Below, piece after piece: positions 8,440 through 17,125 of a stretch of 64,000 bases of DNA. The position numbers and the translations under genes were made by a program. Numbering within the stretch: position 1 is the first letter of the stretch; every line of letters starts with the position of its first letter. Below the pieces are notes generated by a model. That model had not been told where the DNA came from. It worked only from the letters and a program-made list of their open reading frames with translations, and did not search any database. Source of the DNA: Candidatus Poribacteria bacterium (lineage in GTDB: Bacteria; Poribacteria; WGA-4E; WGA-3G). The stretch is from contig JAPOZO010000034.1 of assembly GCA_026706025.1 (NCBI GenBank), forward strand, positions 1 to 64,000, written 5' to 3'.

Positions 8440-10359
8440 TCATTTAACCGAGGACGTGTCCCATAGGAGAATTGTTCCATCCACACTGCCACTGACGAGC
8501 GTTTTGCCGTCAGGTGAAAAACTCACACCCTCAACACTACCCATATGCCCCATGAGGGTTTTCAATAAGTTACCTGTCTCGACATCCCAGAGCCGAACCG
8601 AACCATCCGAATTCCCACTCGCAAGGGTCTTGCCATTCGGGAAAAAACTCACACTTTTAACCTCACCTGTATAGGTTGAGAAGGATTTCAATAGTTTGCC
8701 CGTCTCAACATCCCATAAACGCACCGAACTGTCCACACTGCTACTGCCGAGTACCGTGCCGTCTGGAGAGAAACTCACACTCAAAACACTCCCCATATGC
8801 CCCGTAAGGGTTTTCAACAAGTCCCCTGTCTCAGTATCCCAGCACCGAACCGAACCGTCCGTACCCGCACTGGCGATCATCTTGCCATCCGGCGAAAAAC
8901 TCACACTCAAAACCGCCCCCGTATGCTCTGTGAGAGATTTCAATAGGTTACCCGTTTCGGCATCCCACAAACGAACTGTTCTGCCCACATCGCCAATAAC
9001 GATCTTTTCCGCGACACCGCCACTGACAATCACCTCGCCATCCGGCGAAAAACTCACACTTGAAACCCGCCACTTACGCCCTTTGTGGGTTTTCAATAGG
9101 TTGCCTGTCTCGGCATCCCATAAACGAACCGTCTTGTCCTGACTTACACTGAGGACCCTCTTGCCATCTGGAGAGAAATCGACACGCGTAACCTCGCTTT
9201 TATGTTCCGTGAGTGATTTCAATAGGTTGCCTGTCTCGGCATCCCATAAACGAACCGTCCTGTCCGAACTCCCACTGACGATCCTCTTGCCGTCAGGTGA
9301 AAAACTCACGCTCTTAACATTACTCACATGCCCGGTGAGGGATTTGGATTTCAATAGGTTGCCTGTCTCAACATCCCACAAACGAACTGTCCTGTCCAGA
9401 CTCGCACTGGTGAGCGTCTTACCGTCAGGTGAAAACCTCACATTTAAAACACTACCTGTATGCCCCGTGAGGGTTCTCAAGTGCCTGCCTGTCTCAACAT
9501 TCCATAAACGAACCTTAGCATTCACACTTGCACTGGCGAGCGTCTTGCCATCGGGAGAAAAACTGGCACTCAAAACACGATGCCTATGCCGCTTGAGTGA
9601 TTTCAATAGGTTGCCCGTCTCAACATCCCAAAACCGAATGGTCCCGTTGCTACTTGCACTGGCGAGCGTCTTGCCGTCAGGCGAAAAACCCACATTTAAA
9701 ACACCGCCTATATGCCCCGTGAGGGTTCTCAAGTGCTTGCCCGTCTCAACATCCCACAAACGAATTGTCTTGTCCCAACTTCCAGTAACGAGCATCTTAC
9801 CGTCAGGAGAGAAACCGGCACTTGAAATACTATGAACAGGCATGTAGCCAGCATGTCTATGCGCCGTGAGTGATTTCAATAGGTTGCCTGTCTCAACATC
9901 CCAAAACCGAATCGAACCGACTACACCACCACTGACAAGTAACTTACCATCCGGCGAAAAACTCACATTTAAAACACTACCTGTATGCCCCGTGAGAGTT
10001 TTCAAGAGATTCCGCGTCTCGACATCCCAGAGCCGAACCGAACCGTCCGCGTTCCCACTAACGAGCACCTTGCCATCCGGCGAAAAACTCACACTCTTAA
10101 TACTACCGGTATGCGCTGCGGATAAGTCAATTTCTTTTCCCGTCTGTATATCATAGAGCCAAATGCCGATAGACGTTGTTACAGCAAGCCGGGTGTCATC
10201 TGGTGAAAATTGAATTTCCTTTATAGTACCTTTCCCAAGTCGGAGTTTTGCCCCTGCCGGTAAACGCCATTTGATGTAGTTTTGGGCAGATGTACTTGGG
10301 ATAGAGGTCATTAAAACCAGAATCAACGTTAAAAAAATGGGAGATTGTTTAATAGACAT
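8440..10359 (-). CDS. Secreted WD40 protein, 14 repeats
   Basis: 639 residues with a signal peptide (LTLILVLMTSIPSTSAQ) and 14 WD40 repeats, counted from the FSPDG-type strand found at intervals of about 40 residues. This is enough for two seven-bladed propellers. Typical repeat text is GHTGSVLNVSFSPDGKLL then SVRLWDVETGNLLKSLT. Repeats are nearly identical at DNA level (the antisense text of LRLWDVETGNLL recurs almost unchanged), so the array has expanded recently or is being homogenised. One repeat carries a short insert around SGGVAEKIVIGDVGRTVRLW. It is presumably an exported protein-binding scaffold. The gene replaces the middle of a lipoprotein paralog whose ends flank it. AAAGGAAC precedes the ATG. 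Confidence 0.9.
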   Translation of the reverse strand: MSIKQSPIFLTLILVLMTSIPSTSAQNYIKWRLPAGAKLRLGKGTIKEIQFSPDDTRLAVTTSIGIWLYDIQTGKEIDLSAAHTGSIKSVSFSPDGKVLVSGNADGSVRLWDVETRNLLKTLTGHTGSVLNVSFSPDGKLLVSGGVVGSIRFWDVETGNLLKSLTAHRHAGYMPVHSISSAGFSPDGKMLVTGSWDKTIRLWDVETGKHLRTLTGHIGGVLNVGFSPDGKTLASASSNGTIRFWDVETGNLLKSLKRHRHRVLSASFSPDGKTLASASVNAKVRLWNVETGRHLRTLTGHTGSVLNVRFSPDGKTLTSASLDRTVRLWDVETGNLLKSKSLTGHVSNVKSVSFSPDGKRIVSGSSDRTVRLWDAETGNLLKSLTEHKSEVTRVDFSPDGKRVLSVSQDKTVRLWDAETGNLLKTHKGRKWRVSSVSFSPDGEVIVSGGVAEKIVIGDVGRTVRLWDAETGNLLKSLTEHTGAVLSVSFSPDGKMIASAGTDGSVRCWDTETGDLLKTLTGHMGSVLSVSFSPDGTVLGSSSVDSSVRLWDVETGKLLKSFSTYTGEVKSVSFFPNGKTLASGNSDGSVRLWDVETGNLLKTLMGHMGSVEGVSFSPDGKTLVSGSVDGTILLWDTSSVK

Positions 10360-10380
10360 TTGCAGTTCCTTTTAGCATGT

Positions 10381-10416
10381 CGGCACATTCCGCTTTGAGA
10401 GCGTCTGTGTTTTATT
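10381..10416 (-). pseudogene. N-terminal remnant of the interrupted lipoprotein paralog
   Basis: On the minus strand this DNA aligns by eye with the first codons of the adjacent paralog (start at 10993). Both share GGAAAAAT, AAAACACAGA, CTCTCAA and GCGGAAT in order, with one base lost in the start codon. It overlaps the stop of the 10412 gene and runs up to the ribosome site of the WD40 gene. Confidence 0.6.
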
Positions 10417-10993
10417 TTTCCTTCAATACTGCCGCAATTTGGGTTTCAATATGTCGGGCAATGTCCCTGGCGTCCTGTAGTCGATTCGATGGGGGTCCGT
10501 TTGTCCTGACGCTGACAAAGAGATTGTGTTTCACGAAATATATGTCAGTAGGTCCCCTTTCGCATTCCTCCCAACTCCTGTGGATGTTGCGCCATGTCGC
10601 ATCCCCAATGACATCCTCGGGATTTAGCTCGGGGTGAAAGTTCGGCACCGCGGCAAAAAGCCATGTCCATTCTGCTTCCGCCGCTTTTTTCGCAGTAGAC
10701 GAGGAATGAAATAACCAATATTGAATATTCAGATCTCCTCCACTCCATCCCTGCTCGAATCCTGCGATAACAGGTAATTTCTTTATAGATGAGAGATCAT
10801 TTAGGTTTCTACTGGTACGTCCACTCTTCCTTAATCCCATCTTATGGAGATCGTCCAGTGTGAGGAGAACGGTATCGGATTCTATGACACGATTGACGAA
10901 TCCCCTACATCCGAGCAGCGTTATTATCACGAGCAGAAGAGAACCGATGAGGCTTAGCGGAGTATTCCGCCTTGAGAGACTCTGTGTTTTCAT
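10412..10993 (-). CDS. Lipoprotein of a local paralogous family (copy 2)
   Basis: 193 residues. Lipoprotein signal (SLLLVIITLLGC), followed by the family pattern: DTVLLTLDDLHKMGL, IAGFEQGWSGGDLNIQYWLF, FHPELNPEDVIGDATW and the terminal helix ARHIETQIAAVLKEK. It differs from copy 1 by a basic insert (RKSGRTSRNLNDLSSIKK). Function unknown. Its ATG overlaps the stop of copy 3 by four bases (10990-10993), so the two are translationally coupled. The family is not one I recognise; the conserved GDATW segment and the local triplication suggest a surface or periplasmic role that benefits from sequence variation. Confidence 0.65.
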   Translation of the reverse strand: MKTQSLSRRNTPLSLIGSLLLVIITLLGCRGFVNRVIESDTVLLTLDDLHKMGLRKSGRTSRNLNDLSSIKKLPVIAGFEQGWSGGDLNIQYWLFHSSSTAKKAAEAEWTWLFAAVPNFHPELNPEDVIGDATWRNIHRSWEECERGPTDIYFVKHNLFVSVRTNGPPSNRLQDARDIARHIETQIAAVLKEK

Positions 10994-11532
10994 TTTTCCT
11001 CCAATACTGCCGCAATTTTGGCTTCAATTTTCCGGGCAACGTCCCGAGCGAACTGGCGTTGATTTTTTGCCATGACGAGGACGGCGACATTGTTTTTCAC
11101 GAACAAAATTTCAATATCGTTTATCTTTTCCGTCTGTCTCTTGGGGATGTAGTGCCATGTCGCATCCCCAATGACATCCTCGGGATGTAGCTCGGGATGA
11201 AACTTCGCCGGGCGGGCAACGCGGTATCCCCACGCATTCTTCCACACTTTTTGGGCAGTGTCCTCGGAGGGAAATAAATAATATCGAACAATCAGTTGAT
11301 TTACATTCCACCGCTGTTCACATCCTACGATAATAGATGATTCCTCTGGAAATCCATAAAGGCGGAGATTCTCCATGAGTCGCATTGTCGGGAGATCATC
11401 CTGTATGAGGATAACAGGATCAAGTCTCATGACGCGATTGACATTGCGATTGACATTAAAGAGAATCCCGCACCCGATTAGAGATGTTGTCACGAGCAGA
11501 AGAAAACCGATGAAGTGTAATCGATACATCAT
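10990..11532 (-). CDS. Lipoprotein of a local paralogous family (copy 3)
   Basis: About 180 residues from the ATG at 11532 (preceded by AGAGG, 10 bases away; a TTG six bases further upstream is less likely). Lipoprotein signal FLLLVTTSLIGC, then a near copy of the copy 1 text (GILFNVNRNVNRVMRLDPVIL, more than 20 residues alike apart from a short duplication of N-V-N-R), IIVGCEQRWNVNQLIVRYYLF, FHPELHPEDVIGDATW and the helix ARKIEAKIAAVLEEK. First gene of the lipoprotein array. The 205 bases upstream (11539-11743) are AT-rich and must hold its promoter, but I see no clear -35/-10 pair. Confidence 0.65.
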   Translation of the reverse strand: MMYRLHFIGFLLLVTTSLIGCGILFNVNRNVNRVMRLDPVILIQDDLPTMRLMENLRLYGFPEESSIIVGCEQRWNVNQLIVRYYLFPSEDTAQKVWKNAWGYRVARPAKFHPELHPEDVIGDATWHYIPKRQTEKINDIEILFVKNNVAVLVMAKNQRQFARDVARKIEAKIAAVLEEK

Positions 11533-11743
11533 AAACAAAAACCTCTTTTTTACTTGATGTTGGTTACCAATGCATTTGAATCCGAGATGAATTCTCCACT
11601 TTCAGAACGGAACATACCTTTCCTGCTGTTAAAGACACAATTTTGCGGTAGAAAACGTGCATTTTGTGAAAAAAGCAGATAAATTTGTATTTTTTAGAGA
11701 CTGTTTAGCAAGTATCAAATTTCAAAGCACAATAAGCCGCTGC

Positions 11744-12508
11744 TTACTGATTTGATCTGGACTCGGTTTTCTTTTTAACGCGGATCAATGGAATTTGATG
11801 TGGAGAGGCATCCTCATAGCGTTCGGTTGAATCTCCATCGAAATGGTATAAACCGAGTGTGTCATCGTCTGGAGTAAATGTGCCAATGGGCGTGTTATAC
11901 ACCCCTTCGTCATAACGCACAACACGGCTGATTCTCAGTTCGTCTATATACATGCCAGATGCAGGCACCGCTTTCAGACCACTCTCCTTTAGAACAGGAA
12001 CACCACCAATCAGAAGAGGTTCACTCATAGATGCGAGATGACTCCCAGGGACGAGTCCAGCAATAGAACCGCCACATCCGACAGTAGAGCTGCCGTCAAT
12101 TATCGCCACGTAATAGACCCACCGCCCGGTAGGTTGTGTCCCTCATATTATTCCGGATCCACCCTCAACGCCTCTTGTGACAATGGCGGGACTCGCTTTA
12201 TACCCATCACCAACAATGGCACAGGTAAAGCGGTTTGTCTGACCTACTATGGAGAAGGCAGCACGGGCCCCAGCAGTTAGTGATCGGATATCTCGAACGC
12301 TCGGCGGTCTGTCTATGTATACCCATGCCTCAATCGTTAACGGACCTGGATAATCAGGAAACCAAGGTTTTTCAGTTTGCACGCGTCGGAGTTCGGGATT
12401 TAGTTCAAGCCAACCGCCTCCAGCCGGAGAGGGTTCATGTGGTGCTGCAAGGAGTGTCACAGGCAACATCAAGATGATTAGCAAACATGTTTCTTTTAGG
12501 TATTTCAT
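11744..12508 (-). pseudogene. Secreted LamG-like protein interrupted by an in-frame UGA
   Basis: Two same-frame ORFs (12508-12146 and 12142-11744) are split by TGA at 12143-12145. Joined, they give 254 residues: a signal peptide (CLLIILMLPVTLLAA), a LamG/concanavalin-type domain (LTIEAWVYIDRPPSVRDI, then after the stop GTQPTGRWVYYVAIIDGSS) and a tail with SGMYIDELRISRVVRYDEG and LGLYHFDGD, typical of LamG proteins that close with a YIDELRISR strand. Nothing in the LamG fold calls for selenocysteine at the interruption, and CGA to TGA is a single transition, so a nonsense mutation is the simplest reading. A weaker hairpin follows the UGA (CCTACC / GGTGGG, loop GGGC, 15 bases on), so recoding is not excluded. 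Confidence 0.65.
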
Positions 12509-12526
12509 GAGGGGCCTCTGTCAACA

Positions 12527-15500
12527 TTAATTGTAGGGTTGGTTAAGTTGTAAGCGGAGTACACCGCGGTGCCGCGTGCCGATATAGAAAATGCCACGAT
12601 CAACAGCAAAAGCGGTTATTTTGTATGGAACTTTAGATGAAATCCGAATCAATGTATCTGTCTCCGCGTCTATCCGATAAACGCCTCGGTTAGTTACACC
12701 GTAGACCTGATCACCATCTACGGCTATCCGAGCAATCAGGGGACGGTTGCCCTCTGTATCGGTGAGTGCGTGCCAATTGATACCGTCGTGCGAATCCATA
12801 ACCCCCTGATCTGTTACGACATAAACCGTAGCAGCCGCAAAAATTATCTCTTGAAAATATGCGAAACGGAAGGGTAAATCTGCGGTAATCTCTTTCCAAC
12901 TCTCTCCGCTGTCAAACGATTGAAATAGCGAACCATCGCGTTTACCGACATAGACGACATTCTGCGAAGCCGCGAGGGTGAGACCTTTAGATGTATCTGC
13001 CCCCGGGGCGCGTTTGGTGGTATCTTCAATACCGGTATTGAACCATTGCGCTTCACCTTTTCGCCATCTGAAGAGTTTATGCCGGAATTCCATGTAGACC
13101 GTTCCATCTGCTATTGTAAACCGACCATTTGTGAGCTGCTCTTCAATGATATTAGGAATATCTATTCTCATTTGGTAACCCAATTCACTACGGCGACGTC
13201 CAGCAGGCGCATTATTGATCTGTTTCATCCATTCAACTTGTAGCGTACTTTCAGCAAATGCGGGCACTCCTTGGACAGCCATTAGCATACCTCCATCAGC
13301 AGAAAGGTGGTAAAAACCGACATTATTAGATGTACTGTTGCTTACGTAAAGTGAATCGTTAGCTGTCGCGATTTTTGCGTAACTCAGCAAATCTGGAGCT
13401 GCTTGTTTCTTTTGAAGTTTACCTGCTGCCACAACAATGTCATGAACATTTACGCCAATGGATATCCACGATTCCCCGAGATCCGTTGATTTGACCATAC
13501 CTTCAGGCGTGAGGGCACAAAGTGCATTTTTAAGGGGAACCAGACTTTGAACGTGTGAGTTTACTATTCCAGTAAGGAAGGGATGCCACGATCTACCTGC
13601 GTCTGTTGACCGAGCAACCCCAGAGATATCCGAGGTATAAAAGTTATTTTCGTCCAGCGCGACAACGGGGAAGATACTCTGACTCAAGGCATTCTTGCCA
13701 ATGCTGATATCCTTTCCGACATCTGTCCATGTATCACCACTATCAGACGAATGTAGTAAAACGCGTGTCCCCATCACTACGAGCCTCTCGCCAACTGCAG
13801 CTAACTGGATACCACTGAACATTTGGAGTCGGAAACCGTCATCTGTTGGTGGTAACTCCATCCATAATCTACCGCCTGTGCCTTTCCCCTCTACCGGTGA
13901 AATATCAATCCAAGTATTGCCCAGATCGGTAGAGCGGAAAATTCTCGGTGGAAACTCTAATATCTCAGTTGAAAGATTTAAGTCTTGATATTCAAACCTT
14001 GTAGGTTTTGTAAAATCGGGACCCGCTACAACATAGAGTTTACTCTCCGTGGCTATCAACGCATTAATAAATTGAGGACCGTAGAGCGGCAATAACTCCC
14101 AATCATCTGTGGTAACACGATAAAGCCCTCGGTTTGTCCCGACGAATACGCTGTTGTCAAGTGCAACAGCGTCCGAAACTGAGATGTCAGGTTTGCCATT
14201 CATCTTCATAATATAGGCGTGCAAATCTGGCATCATCGGTATCCAACTTTTACCGGCATCGTCAGACCGAAAGATATGTTTTTCAAAAACGAGGTAAAAC
14301 ATTTCATCCGTGATGAGCAATTCAAAAGCCCGTCCTTCTGGTCGAGGACCGACGGTATCCCACGTTTCACCGGCATCGGTTGAGGCTAATAATTCATCAT
14401 CGGTCAAAATATAGAGTATATCGTTCCGCTCTGCCATCGGCGTTTGGAACTGACGGGTCGGGGTACTTTCACAGATCAACGTCCAAGCCTTTTCATCTTC
14501 TGTCAAGCGGTAGATTCCTCTCGCTGCAACAGCGTAGAGGGTTCGGTTGGATGTCGCAAATAGACCGACTCTGCCCCCTGAAGTGCCTTCTGGACCGCCC
14601 ATCGGCATCCACCGCGATTTGATTATAGTAGGTTTCTCAGGTTGGTCAGATCGATCTGCGATGACTTGAAATGCTGTCGTTTCGCGGTTCGCGTTTCCGT
14701 TATGCGTGCCCGGTGTATCGGTGTTTCCGATCTGATTTCTCGGACTCAGTTTCTGCTTTGAAGCATTAACAACGGGCGCGTCAACGAGCTCAACGGTCAT
14801 CTCCGCTGTTGCGTCGAAACTATAAGGTTGCTGAAAGCGAGGTAGGTATTGCGTGCCGTTGCCCATTAGCAGTATTACCAAGGCAGCCGTTGAAGCGGCG
14901 ACCGCCCACGGCATCCACGGCTTACTGCCTGATGGTGGTGCTGGTTTGATACGGACGATTTCTTTCAAAACATTTTCGGTTAAAGTCGTGGTAAACTGGA
15001 AACCGCCCAAATTTTCGTGGATGATATGTTCTGCCTTCTTCAATCGCTTACGAGCGCGATGCAGCCGACTCTTGACCGTGTTCGGCGATACACCTAAAAA
15101 CTTACTAATATCTTCGCATGTCATATCGCCGAGGTAGTGGAGCGTGACGACGGTGCGTTCACTCTCCGGTAACTTTTGAAGGAGACGTTTGACGACCTCG
15201 CGTTTCCCTTCACTGACGAATTCTTTTTGTTGTTCAACTTGGTATTGCGCACAAGCCAATTCCTCCAATTCCTCTGTTGACATCGCATCGAGCGATTTCA
15301 TTGGAATCCGCTTCTTTTTGCACCAAGCGTAACATCGGCGAGCTGCAATTACGTAAAGCCATCCCGCAAACCTATTCGGATTTTTCAGCGCCTGGAGCTT
15401 TTTGTAAACTTTGAGGAATATATCTTGCGTGATTTCTTCAGCGATATGGAAGTCCCCAATTTTCCGCCATACGAGCGCGTGGACCGGCTTTTGGTATCTT

Positions 15501-15574
15501 CGCACGAGCGCGCTGAAAGCGGACTGGTCGCCTGCCAAAGTCCGTTGAACCAATTGCGCATCGTTATTTTTCAT
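12527..15574 (-). CDS. ECF sigma factor fused to a membrane-anchored beta-propeller
   Basis: 1015 residues. Residues 1-90 are sigma-70 region 2 (ALVRRYQKPVHALVWR, AEEITQDIFLKVYKKL, NRFAGWLYVIAARRCYAW). Residues 130-180 are region 4 with a helix-turn-helix (LPESERTVVTLHYLGD, EDISKFLGVSPNTVKSRLHR). A transmembrane segment follows at about 221-238 (WMPWAVAASTAALVILLMG). The remaining 750 residues are BNR/Ycf48-type propeller blades with repeated S-x-D-x-G-x-S/T-W turns (STDLGNTWIDIS, SSDSGDTWTDVG, STDAGRSWHPFL, SFDSGESWKEIT). The design suggests a transcription factor tethered to the membrane with an outward sensor, perhaps released by proteolysis. Such fusions are known in Planctomycetes/Poribacteria-like genomes. 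No separate anti-sigma gene is next to it. GAGGTGA precedes the ATG. Confidence 0.85.
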   Translation of the reverse strand: MKNNDAQLVQRTLAGDQSAFSALVRRYQKPVHALVWRKIGDFHIAEEITQDIFLKVYKKLQALKNPNRFAGWLYVIAARRCYAWCKKKRIPMKSLDAMSTEELEELACAQYQVEQQKEFVSEGKREVVKRLLQKLPESERTVVTLHYLGDMTCEDISKFLGVSPNTVKSRLHRARKRLKKAEHIIHENLGGFQFTTTLTENVLKEIVRIKPAPPSGSKPWMPWAVAASTAALVILLMGNGTQYLPRFQQPYSFDATAEMTVELVDAPVVNASKQKLSPRNQIGNTDTPGTHNGNANRETTAFQVIADRSDQPEKPTIIKSRWMPMGGPEGTSGGRVGLFATSNRTLYAVAARGIYRLTEDEKAWTLICESTPTRQFQTPMAERNDILYILTDDELLASTDAGETWDTVGPRPEGRAFELLITDEMFYLVFEKHIFRSDDAGKSWIPMMPDLHAYIMKMNGKPDISVSDAVALDNSVFVGTNRGLYRVTTDDWELLPLYGPQFINALIATESKLYVVAGPDFTKPTRFEYQDLNLSTEILEFPPRIFRSTDLGNTWIDISPVEGKGTGGRLWMELPPTDDGFRLQMFSGIQLAAVGERLVVMGTRVLLHSSDSGDTWTDVGKDISIGKNALSQSIFPVVALDENNFYTSDISGVARSTDAGRSWHPFLTGIVNSHVQSLVPLKNALCALTPEGMVKSTDLGESWISIGVNVHDIVVAAGKLQKKQAAPDLLSYAKIATANDSLYVSNSTSNNVGFYHLSADGGMLMAVQGVPAFAESTLQVEWMKQINNAPAGRRRSELGYQMRIDIPNIIEEQLTNGRFTIADGTVYMEFRHKLFRWRKGEAQWFNTGIEDTTKRAPGADTSKGLTLAASQNVVYVGKRDGSLFQSFDSGESWKEITADLPFRFAYFQEIIFAAATVYVVTDQGVMDSHDGINWHALTDTEGNRPLIARIAVDGDQVYGVTNRGVYRIDAETDTLIRISSKVPYKITAFAVDRGIFYIGTRHRGVLRLQLNQPYN

Positions 15575-15607
15575 ACGTCACCTCTAAAAACAGGTTGTCT
15601 CTCATAA

Positions 15608-15969
15608 TGTTAAGAGAGGTGTGAGCGGTGGAAAGGTTGCATAAAACGCAAGATTTAATGAAAATTTGAAACGGAAGATCGCGAGCGACAAGAAATCCGC
15701 AGAAATCCGCAGAAACACCCTATCAATACGCAGAAATACCCAAGCAAAAACACCCCAAGCAAAAACACTCGCTCCTACAGATCGTGAACACAGCTTGTTT
15801 CCACAGATCGCGAGCCTAGCTCGCTCCTACAAAGAGAGGATGATAACACAAGTTTAGGTTCGATGACTAAGAGATCGTGATGGTTTTCCCGTTGACTGTT
15901 GTGCGTCCTGCCATATCAACGGTTGCGGCGCGAAGGCGGTAACTTCCGGCGTGTCTGCATCGTAGTGCC
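15608..15969. other. Intergenic region with degenerate repeats and a possible gene remnant
   Basis: About 360 bases. 15690-15770 holds short direct repeats (AATCCGCAGAAA, CCAAGCAAAAACACC twice). 15768-15833 holds two CTCGCTCCTACA units with inverted CAGATCG-type spacing. On the minus strand 15972-15868 one frame reads HAGSYRLRAATVDMAGRTTV and ends at TAG, which could be the tail of a lost secreted protein. Another frame is also open there, so this is weak. Confidence 0.35.
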
Positions 15970-16755
15970 TCAGCGTGCCTCTAATTCGCTTAGAATCCGT
16001 TCTACGACCTGTTTCCGTTGCCCCTGAACCGCGGGCTGTTCCAATTCATAGATCTCATCCGAAATCAGGTGTTTATGGCTTTCAATGGGCAGGGAATTGT
16101 GTGATGCATTATCAATATAGCGGTTAAAAATAGTGTATCGGGGATAGGATTCTGTCCAACGTCTTCCGCCGTGATAGAGTGCTTCTGTAAAGATGACACA
16201 ATCGCCAGCGTTGACAGGAACGTTGATAACCGTTGGGGGTCCATCGTAAATTGAGAGGTCGTCGGGTGGCTCAAAGTTACGCTTATGGCTTCCGGGCAGA
16301 CAGACGAATCCTGTTTCCGGTGGGACATCCACCAAGGAGGTGCCAGCGTTGAGGAAACCTGCCCGAGGTCCAGATTCGTCTATACTGTAATCTTGACCGG
16401 CGGCATGGAAGTGGATGTCATCGGAGGTTTTGTAGTTCTTGGTTAAGGCACAATCAACAAGACAAGGCGTTCCGCGCGTCAGGGCAATAATGACACGCAT
16501 AATCTCCCGGTTGAGGACAAGCCGTTGGAACACTGGATCCCCGTATTGGATATGATTGATCCAATGCGCAATTGTCGGGGAATGATCACCGGTTCGGGAT
16601 GTAGAGGTAAGCGGTGCGGGCAGCTCATCCAAGGACGTATCGTGCCACTGGTTACCGAGTTCAATCATCCGTTCGATATCTTCAGGTGGCACGACTTTGC
16701 GGAGGATAATGAATCCGTGGTGATCAAAGAACCATTTTTCGTGTGGTGTTAGCAT
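15970..16755 (-). CDS. Phytanoyl-CoA dioxygenase (PhyH) family protein
   Basis: 261 residues, the usual length for bacterial PhyH proteins, Fe(II)/2-oxoglutarate enzymes with a cupin-like double-stranded helix. Visible elements are the N-terminal FFDHHGFIILRKVVPPEDIE, the region HFHAAGQD (residues 115-122) where the first metal-binding His lies, GFVCLPGSHKRNF, and ALYHGGRRW with the second metal His, followed by R in PRYTIFNRY, which would bind 2-oxoglutarate. The usual H-x-D is not obvious: after H117 come Ala-Ala, so the carboxylate ligand may come from elsewhere or be absent. Substrate unknown. It is preceded by a 26-base leader that also precedes the Rieske gene at 50394. Confidence 0.8.
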   Translation of the reverse strand: MLTPHEKWFFDHHGFIILRKVVPPEDIERMIELGNQWHDTSLDELPAPLTSTSRTGDHSPTIAHWINHIQYGDPVFQRLVLNREIMRVIIALTRGTPCLVDCALTKNYKTSDDIHFHAAGQDYSIDESGPRAGFLNAGTSLVDVPPETGFVCLPGSHKRNFEPPDDLSIYDGPPTVINVPVNAGDCVIFTEALYHGGRRWTESYPRYTIFNRYIDNASHNSLPIESHKHLISDEIYELEQPAVQGQRKQVVERILSELEAR

Positions 16756-16781
16756 ATTTTTAATTTACCTTGCGGAGAAAT
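16756..16781 (-). promoter_or_regulatory. Shared 5' leader, copy upstream of PhyH gene
   Basis: 26 bases directly before the ATG at 16755, identical to 50395-50420 before the Rieske gene; 20 of them also precede the dehydrogenase at 63938. On the message strand it runs ATTTCTCCGCAAGG then TAAATTAAAAAT, with AAGG as the likely ribosome site 12 bases from the ATG. Confidence 0.75.
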
Positions 16782-16854
16782 AACCTGCGTCTAAACTATT
16801 GGATGCGTTCCCGAAATCCGCCCTCCAAATGTAAAGCATTCTCACTGCGAAGCA

Positions 16855-16880
16855 AAATTATGCCATTTAAGGCATAATTT
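16855..16880. repeat. Perfect 10-bp inverted repeat
   Basis: AAATTATGCC and GGCATAATTT around the loop ATTTAA. It lies about 100 bases upstream of the PhyH start in the non-coding stretch. It could be a terminator stem or operator, but no T-run follows on either strand. Confidence 0.5.
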
Positions 16881-16900
16881 CATTACGGGCTACGGGTTTT

Positions 16901-16929
16901 TATAGTAAAATCCGAAAATAAGTTTACAC
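16901..16929 (+). repeat. 29-base interspersed repeat, copy 2
   Basis: Exact inverted copy of 7418-7446, starting TATAGTAAAATCC. It directly abuts a GGGTT/AACCC palindrome at 16939. Confidence 0.8.
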
Positions 16930-16938
16930 TTTTCGCTC

Positions 16939-16965
16939 GTAGGGGTTGGGTTACCCAACCCCTAT
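16939..16965. repeat. Palindromic repeat of the GTAGG...CCTA(C) class
   Basis: GTAGGGGTTGGGTT, then ACCCAACCCCTA: long inverted arms around a TTA centre. A near copy sits inside the giant TPR gene at 30154-30180. Related palindromes with different arm sequence are at 23477-23498 and 56727-56747. Confidence 0.7.
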
Positions 16966-17002
16966 GGTCTCTCCAGTGTGCAAATAATTACGGGTTCTAC
17001 TA

Positions 17003-17040
17003 TAATTTATCTTGCGGAGAGACAACGTGTGTCTGAACTA
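17003..17040 (-). repeat. Diverged orphan copy of the shared leader
   Basis: TAATTTATCTTGCGGAGAGA followed by a stretch like the sequence next to the 16761 copy (CGTGTGTCTGAACTA against CTGCGTCTAAACTA). No gene starts beside it, so part of the leader region has been duplicated. Confidence 0.55.
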
Positions 17041-17125
17041 TAACAGATTCCAGCGTTATCATAATCTTCAGCGTCAAAACTCCGTCCTCGTAGGTCGGAG
17101 ATGTAGACGCTGCCTATATTTTTTC

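Noticed and set aside
8429-10156. Long plus-strand ORFs opposite the WD40 gene (MPVSTSHKRTELS-type repeats)
   Set aside because: They are antisense shadows of the WD40 repeats; the minus-strand frame has signal peptide, ribosome site and repeat logic.
15860-15990. A short gene on the minus strand after the PhyH stop
   Set aside because: Two frames are open, neither has a start; at most a fragment of a lost gene.
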